A DNA stretch of 64,000 nt from Nonomuraea candida (GCF_000725485.1 NZ_JOAG01000006.1:164203-228202); one strand, 5' to 3'. Positions 23,509 to 31,531 are shown, counted from the stretch's first letter. Made by a program: numbers and translations. The notes: generated by a model not told the origin, from the sequence alone.

Positions 23509-23697
23509 ATGAGCGCTACGGATATCGGGGCCGTACTCGACCGACTGAAGGACTTTGTCTTCAGCGATAACGACATCTGGGCGGGAATGCAGGTGCGCTG
23601 CGCACACTGCGAGGTCCAGGTTTACGACGTCGAAGACGGCGACTGGCTCGAATGCATCATCAGCAACGCATTCGCTCACGTCTGCAAGGCGGGCTGA
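23509..23697 (+). CDS. Small putative zinc-binding protein, 62 aa
   Basis: ATG with GGAAAGGA upstream. CAHC followed later by single Cys residues (WLECII, HVCKAG) suggests a treble-clef-like metal site. Acidic overall. The next gene starts in its stop (TGATG). Confidence 0.5.
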   Translation: MSATDIGAVLDRLKDFVFSDNDIWAGMQVRCAHCEVQVYDVEDGDWLECIISNAFAHVCKAG

Positions 23698-23825
23698 TGC
23701 GAACGCAATGCATCGAATGCGACATGCCTGCCCGGTATCGGGATGTCGAGTACCCGGAAGACGTCTACTGCGGAGATCACGCGGCTGAGATCGCGTGCGA
23801 CGGCTCACCCATCGAAAGGATCTGA
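23697..23825 (+). CDS. Small cysteine protein, 42 aa
   Basis: TGATG overlap. QCIECD (CxxC) and YCGDHAAEIAC make a four-cysteine, one-histidine zinc-ribbon candidate. Function unknown. Confidence 0.5.
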   Translation: MRTQCIECDMPARYRDVEYPEDVYCGDHAAEIACDGSPIERI

Positions 23826-23831
23826 ACCCCC

Positions 23832-24050
23832 ATGGAATCCCCGGTAATCGGCCTGGATTGGCTGTTCGACCTGTTCAAGGAAATGACATGCGACATGCAT
23901 GGGTGCCCGGAAAAGGCCACCCACCGCGCCACCCACCGCAGTTTCTGGGCCAACGAATCCCGCTCCGGCGTCTACTGCGCCGAGCATCTGGTGCCCATGC
24001 GAATCGGTAAGTACTTCTACCGGCTGGTGGATTCGTCCCCTATCCCCTGA
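23832..24050 (+). CDS. Small Cys/His protein, 72 aa
   Basis: ATG with GAAAGGA 11 bases upstream. CDMHGCPEKATHRATHR and GVYCAEHLVPM give a CxxxxC...CxxH pattern, again zinc-finger-like. It is followed by the first structured hairpin repeat. Confidence 0.55.
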   Translation: MESPVIGLDWLFDLFKEMTCDMHGCPEKATHRATHRSFWANESRSGVYCAEHLVPMRIGKYFYRLVDSSPIP

Positions 24051-24056
24051 ACGGAA

Positions 24057-24093
24057 GGTTGGGCCTGGCCGCCTACGGGCGGCCTTACCGAGC
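24057..24093 (+). ncRNA. Covarying UNCG-hairpin element, copy 1
   Basis: The flanks GGTTGGGCCTG and TTACCGAGC surround stem GGCCGCC-TACG-GGCGGCC. A second copy at 25437-25473 has the same length and flanks with a different but paired stem. GGT and ACC of the flanks could extend the structure. No T-run follows. It may be a cis-acting RNA element in the operon. Confidence 0.65.
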
Positions 24094-24127
24094 CATCCGC
24101 TCAAACATTCATTGAAAGGAAATGACC

Positions 24128-24646
24128 ATGCTTAAGACGACTCCGGCCATCAGCGTCCACTTCTGGAACCTTGCCGAATACGTGTCCGGTCGCCACGTCG
24201 GGGATTGGGTTGACCTCGACAGGTGCGAGGACTTCGACGACTTCCGGTCCAAGGTTGCGGAGGTTACCCGCAACGCTGAGGAATGGATTCTGAGCGACTA
24301 CGAATCCGACTGCGGTATCGCGTTCGGCGAACTCACCAGCCTTGAGACGGTCTGGGAGGCTCACGAGTTCGTCTCCACTCTCGACGAGCAAGAGCGTGAC
24401 GCATTCGGTGACTACCTGGCGAACGCCGGGGGCGTTGAGTACCTGAGTGCGGCAATCGCGGAATTCGAGGACCGCTACCGGGGTCAGTGGCGCTCGCTTG
24501 AAGAGTTCGCGATCGACTTCGGCGCGGAGGTCTACTCCGAGTTCTTCAAGAACGTCCCGCCCGGCTTTGAGGTGTCGGTGGACGTCGTGTCATTCGAGCA
24601 GGACTTCTGGATCTCCGACAACGGCCACGTCTTCTGGCGTCACTGA
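24128..24646 (+). CDS. ardA: ArdA-type antirestriction protein
   Basis: 172 aa from ATG 24128 (AAAGGA upstream; ATG 24122 is too close). Family features include GRHVGDWVDLD, EEWILSDYESDCGIAFGELTS, FEDRYRGQWRSLEEFAIDF and the ending NGHVFWRH. ArdA is a highly acidic mimic of B-form DNA that blocks type I restriction enzymes. It sits among small proteins likely expressed on entry, which fits a counter-defence role. Confidence 0.87.
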   Translation: MLKTTPAISVHFWNLAEYVSGRHVGDWVDLDRCEDFDDFRSKVAEVTRNAEEWILSDYESDCGIAFGELTSLETVWEAHEFVSTLDEQERDAFGDYLANAGGVEYLSAAIAEFEDRYRGQWRSLEEFAIDFGAEVYSEFFKNVPPGFEVSVDVVSFEQDFWISDNGHVFWRH

Positions 24647-24660
24647 AAGGACACGCGGAC

Positions 24661-24792
24661 ATGTACGAGCAGCCACTGTGCGAGTGCTGTGACCTGCCCA
24701 TCGAGTGGTACCACGTCAACGACGGGGCCACGGAATGCGGCTACTGCCAGCTATTCAACCTACTGGGGATCAACGGGCGCGTTAGGCGCTGA
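24661..24792 (+). CDS. Small CxxC protein, 43 aa
   Basis: ATG with GAAAGGA upstream, 14 bases after ardA. CECCD and ECGYCQLF give two Cys pairs, a zinc-ribbon candidate. The next gene overlaps its stop (TGATG). Confidence 0.5.
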   Translation: MYEQPLCECCDLPIEWYHVNDGATECGYCQLFNLLGINGRVRR

Positions 24793-24926
24793 TGGACGAA
24801 ATCGAATGCTGTGACCGGGGCATCGAGAACGGGTGCCCCGGAACGTGTGACTGGTGCGGGTTCAGCAACTGCCCGCATGCCGACTATGACGACCAATGCA
24901 AGGGAAATGGGAACTGCCATGAATGA
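24792..24926 (+). CDS. Cysteine-rich small protein, 44 aa
   Basis: TGATG overlap. Eight Cys residues in 44 (ECCD, NGCPGTCDWCGFSNCPHAD, QCKGNGNCHE). The composition suggests one or two metal sites. It overlaps the next gene by 8 bases. Confidence 0.5.
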   Translation: MDEIECCDRGIENGCPGTCDWCGFSNCPHADYDDQCKGNGNCHE

Positions 24927-25170
24927 CCCGATCAGCTACGGATTCGCGGCCCGAGACTTCTACACGAGCAACGGCCTGGGTGACCCCGCATGCGAGGTCA
25001 CCACAGCAACGGACATCATCGCCGACCAACTGCGGGCCTTGTTCCCCGACCAGTGGTACGCCGTGCTCCGGTCTGCGGTCATGCACGCACACGAGGAAAT
25101 CCACGGCTGGGGTTCAGCCGAGAATCTGACGCTCGACATCGATGGACTGGAGATTCGCAATGCTGCTTGA
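24919..25170 (+). CDS. Hypothetical protein, 83 aa
   Basis: ATG 24919 with GGGAA upstream. Mostly helical and acidic: ATDIIADQLRALFPDQWYAV, AHEEIHGW. Overlaps the neighbouring genes at both ends. Confidence 0.5.
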   Translation: MNDPISYGFAARDFYTSNGLGDPACEVTTATDIIADQLRALFPDQWYAVLRSAVMHAHEEIHGWGSAENLTLDIDGLEIRNAA

Positions 25171-25435
25171 GCCTTACACCGTCACGATTTCCGGGACTGA
25201 GCGGGAAGACGGCGAAGCCCCGTACACCTGGGTTGTCAATGCGAAGAATCCCCACGACGCCACCAACAAGGCGCTCAAGATTCACCTGACGGAAGCGACG
25301 TGCGTGGATCTCGACGACCGCGCCGAAATGATCGAGGCGCTCGCAGACCTCGAAATCGAAGAAGTGTATGAGGGTCTGCCCCCGGCGGACTGCGGTTACC
25401 ACTGGAACGACATGCGCGAATCCGCGCAGGCGTAG
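25160..25435 (+). CDS. Hypothetical protein, 91 aa
   Basis: ATG 25160 overlaps the previous gene by 11 bases. Strand-rich start YTVTISGTEREDGEAP, then DATNKALKIHLTEATCVDL, like a small alpha/beta protein. It is followed at once by the second structured hairpin repeat. Confidence 0.55.
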   Translation: MLLEPYTVTISGTEREDGEAPYTWVVNAKNPHDATNKALKIHLTEATCVDLDDRAEMIEALADLEIEEVYEGLPPADCGYHWNDMRESAQA

Positions 25436-25436
25436 C

Positions 25437-25473
25437 GGTTGGGCCTGGGCCCCTGCGGGGGCCCTTACCGAGC
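25437..25473 (+). ncRNA. Covarying UNCG-hairpin element, copy 2
   Basis: Same flanks as the element at 24057, with stem GGGCCCC-TGCG-GGGGCCC. Relative to copy 1, two base pairs are swapped (C-G to G-C and G-C to C-G) and the loop changes UACG to UGCG, both UNCG tetraloops. This pattern supports selection on RNA structure. Confidence 0.65.
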
Positions 25474-25514
25474 TTCTACCCCACCACCTACTTAAGCACT
25501 GAGGGAGATTTGTC

Positions 25515-26858
25515 GTGCCCGCGATCGTCACCAATGAAATGCCCGTCGCCACTGACGAGATGTTCACCGGCCCGATTGGCGCGATGGTCAATGAGCTGGA
25601 TCAGTACACCGAAGGGTCCAAGGTCGGTGTGCTCGTGACCCTGCTGGCCGGGTTCAGCGCGGCCTTGGGTCAGGGGCCGAGTGTGGCCACGGGCAAGGGC
25701 TCCATGCCGCTGAGCTTCTGGCCGGTCCTGGTCGGCCCCACGGGTGTGGGCCGCAAGGGTACGGCCACGGGCATCGCCATGAAGGTGATCACGTCCGGTC
25801 TGGGGGCCTTCGGGGTCAACAACGTGATCTACGGTTGCCCGGCCACCGGCCTGGGCTTCGCCGCCGAGCTGTCCGAGCGTGCGATCCGCAACGTGTCAGC
25901 TCCGCTGATGTTCGTTGAGGAGGAGATGGACACCTTCGTGTCCAACGCCAAGCGGGACACGAAGATCGGCACATACCTGCGCAAGGCGTGGGACGGGGCC
26001 ACGATCAACCACCGCACGAGCCAGACGGACCTGGTCATCATGAAGCCCCACGTCTCGATCGTGGGCCATATCCAGCCCCGCAACTGGGGTGCCATCTCCG
26101 GGTCCAAGGACGCCACGGGCGGCACCTACAACAGGTTCTTCCCGGTCTGGGTCTACCAGTCCAAGAAGCTGCCGGTGTTCTCGGCCAAGAGCCCTGACGA
26201 GGCCATCGAGAAGCTGGGCAACCGCTTCCGGCAGATGGTCAACTTCGCCCAGGAGATCACCGATGTGACGGTGCCCACAAAGGTGGCCAAGGTCTTCGAG
26301 TCCAAGCACCGGGAGATTTGCGACGCACTGACCACCGGGAACGAGGCTCTTGGCCAGTACACCGAGCGGGCCATGGCGTACATGATCCGCCTGGCCGGGC
26401 TCTACGCCCTGAGCGACAAGCGCACGGAGATCAGCGTCAAGGACTTCGACGCGGCCTTGGCCCTGATCACCTACATGGTCTCCACGGTGACCTACACGCT
26501 GCCCGAGGCCGAGGCGTCCGGCGACGACATCCCCGCCCGCGTCCTGGCCTTCATCCAGGAAGCCGGGGAAGACGGCGTCACCAGCACCGAGGTTGCCCGC
26601 AAGTTCCAGCGCGTCAGGGCCGCTGAGATCAGGGCGATTGTGGACGCCTGCGAGACGGTCAAGACCTCCAAGCTCCGGTCTGAGGGTGGGCGCCCCGCCA
26701 CCTTGTTCACCTGGATCGAGGGTGACGAGGACGAGCGCACCATTGCCACCGCTGACGACCTGTCCGGCATCGCCGAGCTGGCCACCGCGGATTCGCCGGC
26801 CGAGGTCGTGAAGATCACCGAGGACGAGGACCAGGACGCCCTGTTCAAGGTCGCCTGA
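25515..26858 (+). CDS. DUF3987-like P-loop protein
   Basis: 447 aa from GTG with GGGAG upstream. The nucleotide-binding loop reads GPTGVGRKGTA, the Arg-Lys variant seen in DUF3987 proteins. PLMFVEEEMDTFVSNAKRD is the Walker B region and TYNRFFPVWVYQ is characteristic. The C terminus has a winged-helix-like part (VTSTEVARKFQRVRAAEIRA). Members are linked to replication or plasmid/phage DNA handling; the exact role is unknown. It is the largest gene of the central operon. Confidence 0.72.
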   Translation: MPAIVTNEMPVATDEMFTGPIGAMVNELDQYTEGSKVGVLVTLLAGFSAALGQGPSVATGKGSMPLSFWPVLVGPTGVGRKGTATGIAMKVITSGLGAFGVNNVIYGCPATGLGFAAELSERAIRNVSAPLMFVEEEMDTFVSNAKRDTKIGTYLRKAWDGATINHRTSQTDLVIMKPHVSIVGHIQPRNWGAISGSKDATGGTYNRFFPVWVYQSKKLPVFSAKSPDEAIEKLGNRFRQMVNFAQEITDVTVPTKVAKVFESKHREICDALTTGNEALGQYTERAMAYMIRLAGLYALSDKRTEISVKDFDAALALITYMVSTVTYTLPEAEASGDDIPARVLAFIQEAGEDGVTSTEVARKFQRVRAAEIRAIVDACETVKTSKLRSEGGRPATLFTWIEGDEDERTIATADDLSGIAELATADSPAEVVKITEDEDQDALFKVA

Positions 26859-26883
26859 CACCCCACCGAGAAAGAAGGAAGAA

Positions 26884-27141
26884 GTGGCATACGAGCCTGA
26901 CGCTGTCGTGTGGAAGACCAACATCCCGACCGACCGAGAGGGCGCACGGGTCCGGTACTTCGACACCGCAGACCGCTACATCCCAGGGGCCGGTGAGGTG
27001 ACCTTCACCCTGGCCGGGGGCACGCACCGCTGGTTCGTCCAGCGGTCGCACTTCGGGTCCAGTGACCAGCCGCACCGCACGAAGTTCTACCCCAACCGCC
27101 GCGCCGCGCGTGAGGTGTTCGAGCACCTCGCGTACGGGTGA
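26884..27141 (+). CDS. Hypothetical protein, 85 aa
   Basis: GTG directly preceded by AGAAAGAAGGAAGAA, a purine-rich version of the recurring motif that may double as ribosome site. Beta-rich and basic C-terminal half (HRWFVQRSHFGSSDQPHRTK). A terminator follows. Confidence 0.55.
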   Translation: MAYEPDAVVWKTNIPTDREGARVRYFDTADRYIPGAGEVTFTLAGGTHRWFVQRSHFGSSDQPHRTKFYPNRRAAREVFEHLAYG

Positions 27142-27160
27142 CGCCCGAACGTTCGCCAAC

Positions 27161-27190
27161 AGCCCCGAGCCGATCCGGCCGGGGCTTTTC
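27161..27190 (+). terminator. Intrinsic terminator
   Basis: AGCCCCG / CGGGGCT with a 12-base loop, then TTTTCC, between the 85-aa gene and the methyltransferase-like gene. Confidence 0.7.
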
Positions 27191-27211
27191 CATGCCCGAG
27201 GAAGGGAACCG

Positions 27212-28036
27212 ATGAGACCGGAACAAGGGATCGCCGAGGCGGTCAGCGCCACCTGGTACAGCCACCACGGCGGGAGCCGGATGGAGGTCCCGGTGGGTGT
27301 GGTGGCCTCCCTGATGGTCACCCACCCCGATGCGCTGATCCGGCTGCCCACCATGTCCCCCGAGGGGTTCGCGGCCCTGCTGCGGAAGGTGTGGGGGTAC
27401 TGGTGGCTGGATCACCCGCACTTGGCCGAGATGGCGCGTCCCATCACGGACTGGTTGGACGAGGACCCCGACGAGCACACGCTGAAGGCGGCCAAGGCCG
27501 TCGCCGAGGTGGCCATGCGCAGGCGGATCAAGTCCGTCCAGGGTCTTGAGACCGACATCCTGAGCTACGTCGTGACCGACCTGCGCTCACACGGGGCGCG
27601 GAAGGGCCTGGGCGAGTACCACACGCCCCCGGACGTCTGCTCGACCATGGCGACGATGATGATCCCGGAGCTGCCGCCCAAGGGTGAGGAATTCGGCGAG
27701 CCGTGCGCCGGAACCGGGGGAATGGTGCGGGCCTACGCCCACCGCATCAAGCAGCTCGGCGGTGACCCCGCCGACTACGTCTGGCACATGGCCGACGTTG
27801 ACGCCATCTCGGCAGCAGCCAGCGCGGTCAACGCCCTGGTCTGGAACCTGGGGCCGAACGTCTTCATCTTCCACGGAGACACGATCCGGCACGGGGACCA
27901 TCCCGAGCAGGCGATCAAGCACAAGGCCGGCGCGGTCCAGCAATGGACCGGGGTGGTCGAGCAAGCGGCCGGCGTCTACCGGCTGATCAACACGATCAAG
28001 GGGTTCCAGGAACTCATGCAGGAGGAAAGCGCCTGA
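27212..28036 (+). CDS. N6-type DNA methyltransferase-like protein lacking the NPPY motif
   Basis: 274 aa, ATG with GGAAGGGAA upstream. KGLGEYHTPPDVCSTMATMM and GEPCAGTGGMVRAYA are the N-terminal turn and SAM-binding motif I of HsdM-type enzymes, and MADVDAISAAASAVN is the region of motif II/III. No NPPF/Y catalytic motif IV follows; the chain passes to FIFHGDTIRHGDHPEQ and helices instead. It therefore may bind SAM without methylating DNA, or act as a decoy or partner. Confidence 0.72.
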   Translation: MRPEQGIAEAVSATWYSHHGGSRMEVPVGVVASLMVTHPDALIRLPTMSPEGFAALLRKVWGYWWLDHPHLAEMARPITDWLDEDPDEHTLKAAKAVAEVAMRRRIKSVQGLETDILSYVVTDLRSHGARKGLGEYHTPPDVCSTMATMMIPELPPKGEEFGEPCAGTGGMVRAYAHRIKQLGGDPADYVWHMADVDAISAAASAVNALVWNLGPNVFIFHGDTIRHGDHPEQAIKHKAGAVQQWTGVVEQAAGVYRLINTIKGFQELMQEESA

Positions 28037-28236
28037 TGGCGAAGCCGAAGAAGGCCGAAGAACTGGTCAAGGGTGACCACATCACCCTGTGGGCTCAACT
28101 GTGGGGCGAGGTCGTCGCCGAGGTGGCGGGGATCGAGGTCTGCGAGGAGGACGGAGAGGTACGGATCTCGCTCGTCGAGATCGAGTGGGCCGAGCTGGTG
28201 GTCGAGATCGGCCAGGACATCGAGATGGAAGGCTGA
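28036..28236 (+). CDS. Small acidic protein, 66 aa
   Basis: TGATG overlap with the methyltransferase-like gene. After a basic start (MAKPKKAEELVKGDH) it is a strongly acidic beta protein (CEEDGEVRISLVEIEWAELV). Coupling suggests it works with the gene before it. AGAAAGAAATAAGT follows the stop. Confidence 0.55.
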   Translation: MAKPKKAEELVKGDHITLWAQLWGEVVAEVAGIEVCEEDGEVRISLVEIEWAELVVEIGQDIEMEG

Positions 28237-28308
28237 GAAAGAAATAAGTCGGTATGGGGTGGTTGTACGCTCATGTCGCATTCTGCGATTCGAGAAAGCG
28301 GGCACCCC

Positions 28309-28638
28309 ATGAACATTCTGACCAAGACCCTGATCGGTACTCAGGCAGTGACCCTCGCCGGTCTGGGCTTCGCCCTCTGGGCGGCCTACGGCCCGGTGAC
28401 GGAGGACGAGATGAGACGGTCACTCTTCTACATGAACGGCAGGCAGTCAGCGATCGTGATGGGGCTCGATGACCTGCCGGTCAAGGACTACACGACATGC
28501 ACCGAGGCCGTTGAGCACTACTCCAAGACCGCCTATAAGGGCCCCGAGTGGTCCAAGCCGAAGGAGGATCACGACAAGGAAGCGTTCCTCCTCGGGTGCA
28601 AGGAGCAGCTCCTGGAGAACTACGACAAGAAGAACTGA
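28309..28638 (+). CDS. Exported or membrane-anchored hypothetical protein
   Basis: 109 aa from ATG 28309; ATG 28273 is an alternative. The N terminus MNILTKTLIGTQAVTLAGL with FALWAAYG looks like a signal anchor. The exposed part has two Cys residues (TTCTEAVEHY and LGCKEQL), possibly a disulfide. A candidate surface protein of the lysogen. Confidence 0.55.
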   Translation: MNILTKTLIGTQAVTLAGLGFALWAAYGPVTEDEMRRSLFYMNGRQSAIVMGLDDLPVKDYTTCTEAVEHYSKTAYKGPEWSKPKEDHDKEAFLLGCKEQLLENYDKKN

Positions 28639-28639
28639 T

Positions 28640-28732
28640 CTAGGACATAACGATCAGCTACTCTGAAGACAGCGGGACCTGACTGGGGTTAGCAGCCAGG
28701 TCCCTTACCCACCAAGGTAAGGGAAGATCGAA
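28640..28732 (+). promoter_or_regulatory. Structured leader with two successive hairpins
   Basis: TGATC/GATCA brackets an ACATAAC loop, then GGGACCTG / CAGGTCCC (about 28674-28704) and CCTTAC / GTAAGG precede the GTG of the coiled-coil gene, whose GGGAAG ribosome site lies at the base of the last hairpin. The layout suggests translational or attenuation control. Confidence 0.45.
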
Positions 28733-28966
28733 GTGAGTATGAAGGACGCGGCCCTGAGGTTCGCGGGCGCGATCGAGACCGAGCTGATCCAGACTCGGAG
28801 CGATCAGATGGAGCTGGGCCAGGACCTCACCGAGAAGGTGAACCGCCTCCGCGAGGAGGTCAAGGGAGTCAAGGCAGAGCTTCGGGACTTCAAGGAGGCC
28901 CAGGCCAGCCACAACGAGGCCGTGATGCAGGTACTGATCGACATCCAGCGCAAGCTGTCCGCATAG
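28733..28966 (+). CDS. Small coiled-coil protein, 77 aa
   Basis: GTG 28733 (or ATG 28739) after AAGGGAAG. Almost entirely heptad-like: LTEKVNRLREEVKGVKAELR, DFKEAQASHNEAVMQVL. It has its own leader and terminator, so it is an independent unit. Function unknown. Confidence 0.6.
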   Translation: MSMKDAALRFAGAIETELIQTRSDQMELGQDLTEKVNRLREEVKGVKAELRDFKEAQASHNEAVMQVLIDIQRKLSA

Positions 28967-28976
28967 CAGCCGCTAG

Positions 28977-29003
28977 AACCCCCGGCTTCGGCCGGGGGTT
29001 TTG
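28977..29003 (+). terminator. Strong intrinsic terminator
   Basis: AACCCCCGGC-TTCG-GCCGGGGGTT followed by TTGTC. Confidence 0.85.
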
Positions 29004-29068
29004 TCGTTTCTGGGGCGGTACTCGACCTGCGGCCGGGTACGCCCCGCCGCATGGGGAGAGAAGGACGG

Positions 29069-29344
29069 TTGTCCATCGAGGGTGTGCCGGGGTCGGGGCT
29101 GGAGATCTATGACGACCGCATGACTAGCGAAGTGATCCCGAACGTGGCCACCAAGCTCAGCACGGGCCGCTGGGTGATCAGCGACTTTCAGGTGGGCCGG
29201 GTCTTCGACCGCAATCAGGCGATCACGGCCATGATGCTGCTGATCATGTACGCCCAGGGCAAGACGGCAGGAGATGACCCGATTGTTCAGGCGTGGGAAG
29301 AGGAGTTGGGGGTCGGGAACGACGAAAAGCCCTCAGCCACGTAG
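29069..29344 (+). CDS. Hypothetical protein, last gene of the central operon
   Basis: 91 aa from TTG 29069, chosen for GAGAGAAGGA just upstream; ATG 29051 is also possible. Reads ATKLSTGRWVISDFQVGRVF and an aliphatic helix AITAMMLLIMYAQG, then an acidic tail. The stop lies within a bidirectional terminator. No family recognised. Confidence 0.55.
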   Translation: MSIEGVPGSGLEIYDDRMTSEVIPNVATKLSTGRWVISDFQVGRVFDRNQAITAMMLLIMYAQGKTAGDDPIVQAWEEELGVGNDEKPSAT

Positions 29345-29359
29345 GGCTGAGGGCTATGG
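29324..29359. terminator. Bidirectional terminator between converging operons
   Basis: AGCCCTCAGCC (29328-29338) and GGCTGAGGGCT (29345-29355) form a perfect 11-bp stem. On the - strand it is followed by TTTT, so it can end the late operon. Confidence 0.8.
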
Positions 29360-29371
29360 TTTCCGTCGATA

Positions 29372-29433
29372 AGTCCCCGGTCCCATTCAGCTCCGCTGGT
29401 GGGCTCACAGCCGGGGACTTCTTTCTTCTTTCT
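29372..29433 (+). terminator. Long-loop hairpin with TTCTTTCTTCTTTCT tail
   Basis: AGTCCCCGG / CCGGGGACT with a 30-base loop, then TCTTTCTTCTTTCT. It stops rightward transcription before the oppositely oriented late genes. The tail contains the recurring ACTTCTTTCT motif (29417-29426). Confidence 0.65.
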
Positions 29434-29650
29434 ACGGGGTGATGCCCTGATGAGTCGTGTAGATGCGCTCAGACGTCACGGCGTGGCCCTGGCTGGCCAG
29501 CCAGGTGACCAGCGACTGCCAGAACGCCTCACCTTCGGCCAGGGCGTAGTCCCCCCTACCGCTGATCTCGAAGACGTAGATGCCGGGCCCCGAGAGCCTG
29601 AGCTTGTACTCGGCGCTGGACACGTCGTTGGTGGGAGTCTCGTATGCCAT
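29432..29650 (-). CDS. Hypothetical protein, 72 aa, end of late operon
   Basis: ATG with GAAAGG upstream on the - strand. Strand-rich: EYKLRLSGPGIYVFEISGRG. It directly follows the collagen-like fibre gene, as small fibre chaperones often do (inference). The stop TAG runs into AAAGAAGAAAGAAGT. Confidence 0.55.
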   Translation of the reverse strand: MAYETPTNDVSSAEYKLRLSGPGIYVFEISGRGDYALAEGEAFWQSLVTWLASQGHAVTSERIYTTHQGITP

Positions 29651-29665
29651 GCAGGTGTGGACCTT

Positions 29666-31531
29666 TCAGTTGAGGAGCCAGGAGGTGTTGAAGAAGAGGT
29701 TCTTCACGCCGGTTCGGTACTGGAAGTGCCGGAAGAACCGGACTGTGCCATCCGCTCCGACGCGGCCCGAGATGACGCTGTCGGGTGCGGCTCCCGCGTA
29801 GTCGTGTGCGCCGAAGTACACGAACTTGCTCGGCCGGTACCCGGCCGGGACGGTGATCAGCGTGTTGGTGTTGGCCAGCTCGTTGGCGTTCATGTCGTCG
29901 GTTGTGCCGTCCGTGGACGTGTTGTTGGTGAGTTCCCCTCGGAAGAACACGATGCTGCCGATCAAGCGCACCTGGGGCTGCTGGACGATGCTCACATGGG
30001 TGGTGTTCACCGAGCAGTTCACCCAGCCGGAGTCGGTGAGCCCTTCACCAGCAGGCCCCTGCGGACCCATCGGGCCTTCGGGACCCACGGGGCCCTGGAT
30101 GCCTTGAGGGCCTTGGGGTCCGGTGTCGCCCTTCGGGCCTGTCGCGCCCTGGGTGCCCTGGATACCCTGCGGTCCTCGCTCGCCCTGCGGGCCCTGGGCA
30201 CCGGTCAGGCCGGTGTCGCCCTTGAGACCCTGTGGGCCTTCAGGACCGATCGGGCCTTGCACACCCTGGGGTCCGCGGATGGTGCCCTGCCAGTCCCAGG
30301 CGGTGCCGCTGTAGCGGAACACGTCGCCGGAGGCCGGGTAGAGGAACATGTCGCCGGCCTTGGGGTTGGCGACGTTGGCCGGGTCTGGGGTTGCGGTCGA
30401 GGAGGAGTACCACAGCGCGCCGGGCTTCCCCTCGGGACCTTGCGGGCCCTGGGCTCCAGCGGGCCCTTGCGGGCCGGTCTCACCGGTTGGACCCTGGGGA
30501 CCCTCCGGGCCGGTAGGACCCTGAGAACCTGGCAAGCCCTGCGGGCCGGTCAAACCGGTGTCTCCCTTCGGTCCCTGAGGACCGGCCGCGCCGGTCAGAC
30601 CGATCGGGCCCTGAGGACCTTCCGGACCCTGAAGTCCCTGCTCGCCAGCGGGGCCGGCAGGCCCCTGAATGCCCTGGAGACCTTGCTCACCCTGAGGGCC
30701 GGCGGGCCCGGTCAGACCCTGCGGGCCCTGTGGTCCGGGATCACCCTGTGGACCTTCGGGGCCGACCAGGCTGGCCAGCCACTCGGTCTCCGTGCCGACG
30801 TACCCGTTGGCCACGGCCACCTGATAGGCGCTCTTGCCTTCGGGTCCGGGGATCGGCTCACCGCCGCCACCTGAGCCGCTGCCGGTCGTCCAGTAGGTGT
30901 CGTAGTCGGCGTCGCTGGCCTTGGTCAGCACCTGACCGGTCAGACCTCCGGGGGCGATCCCCACACCGGGCGGGCCAGCGGGACCGGCGACACCTGGGTC
31001 ACCCTTCGGGCCGATGAGACCTTGAGGTCCCTCGGGCCCGATCGGACCCTGGGGGCCGATCTCACCGCGCACACCCTGGATGCCCTGAGGTCCCTCCGGG
31101 CCGATGGGTCCAGCGGGTCCTTGCGGCCCAGCCGGGCCTTGGATGCCCTGGGGACCTTCGGGTCCCTGCGGGCCGGTAGAGCCGACGGGACCCTGCGGGC
31201 CAGTCGCACCGGTTGCGCCTGCCGGACCTGCCGGGCCTTCCGGTCCTGCGGGACCGGCTACACCGGCCGGGCCGGGTTCACCTTGCTGGCCGACGAGGGA
31301 GGCGAGCCATTCCGCCTCGGTGCCCGTGTAGCCGCCTGCCACGGCGAGGTCATAGGCGCTGGCGCCGTTTTCTCCAGGCGGCCCCTGCTCACCGGGCGTG
31401 CCACCTCCACCGAAGGGGAGGTAGCCGACTTCGACGGTGTCAGCCGGGCCGACCGACTCCACGACGAGCTGGTAGTCGTCGGCCGAGACGGTGATGGTGG
31501 AGTCGTTGACGATCTCGACGACATCAGACAC
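29666..31531 (-). CDS. Collagen-like tail fibre protein
   Basis: 621 aa. A short N-terminal attachment region (to about residue 45) and two [21 protein letters not shown] pyocin-knob-like segments are linked by long Gly-x-Pro/Gln triplet blocks, about two thirds of the protein. A C-terminal globular domain (from about residue 510: [20 protein letters not shown] to FFNTSWLLN) resembles the ends of the minor tail proteins at 33517. Collagen-like triplets form trimeric shafts in phage fibres. It overlaps the upstream gene by 8 bases. Confidence 0.9.
   Translation of the reverse strand: MSDVVEIVNDSTITVSADDYQLVVESVGPADTVEVGYLPFGGGGTPGEQGPPGENGASAYDLAVAGGYTGTEAEWLASLVGQQGEPGPAGVAGPAGPEGPAGPAGATGATGPQGPVGSTGPQGPEGPQGIQGPAGPQGPAGPIGPEGPQGIQGVRGEIGPQGPIGPEGPQGLIGPKGDPGVAGPAGPPGVGIAPGGLTGQVLTKASDADYDTYWTTGSGSGGGGEPIPGPEGKSAYQVAVANGYVGTETEWLASLVGPEGPQGDPGPQGPQGLTGPAGPQGEQGLQGIQGPAGPAGEQGLQGPEGPQGPIGLTGAAGPQGPKGDTGLTGPQGLPGSQGPTGPEGPQGPTGETGPQGPAGAQGPQGPEGKPGALWYSSSTATPDPANVANPKAGDMFLYPASGDVFRYSGTAWDWQGTIRGPQGVQGPIGPEGPQGLKGDTGLTGAQGPQGERGPQGIQGTQGATGPKGDTGPQGPQGIQGPVGPEGPMGPQGPAGEGLTDSGWVNCSVNTTHVSIVQQPQVRLIGSIVFFRGELTNNTSTDGTTDDMNANELANTNTLITVPAGYRPSKFVYFGAHDYAGAAPDSVISGRVGADGTVRFFRHFQYRTGVKNLFFNTSWLLN

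Noticed and set aside
27212..28036. A complete active restriction-modification methyltransferase
   Set aside because: No NPPF/Y motif and no restriction or specificity subunit nearby.
29717..29726. TACTGGAAGT inside the collagen-like fibre gene
   Set aside because: Only the first ten bases match the start-associated repeat; GTTGGTAAC is absent and it lies in codons far from a start.
29399..30874. A 491-codon + strand frame with LRAL/TLRT repeats
   Set aside because: The repeats are the antisense of the Gly-x-Pro triplets in the collagen-like fibre.
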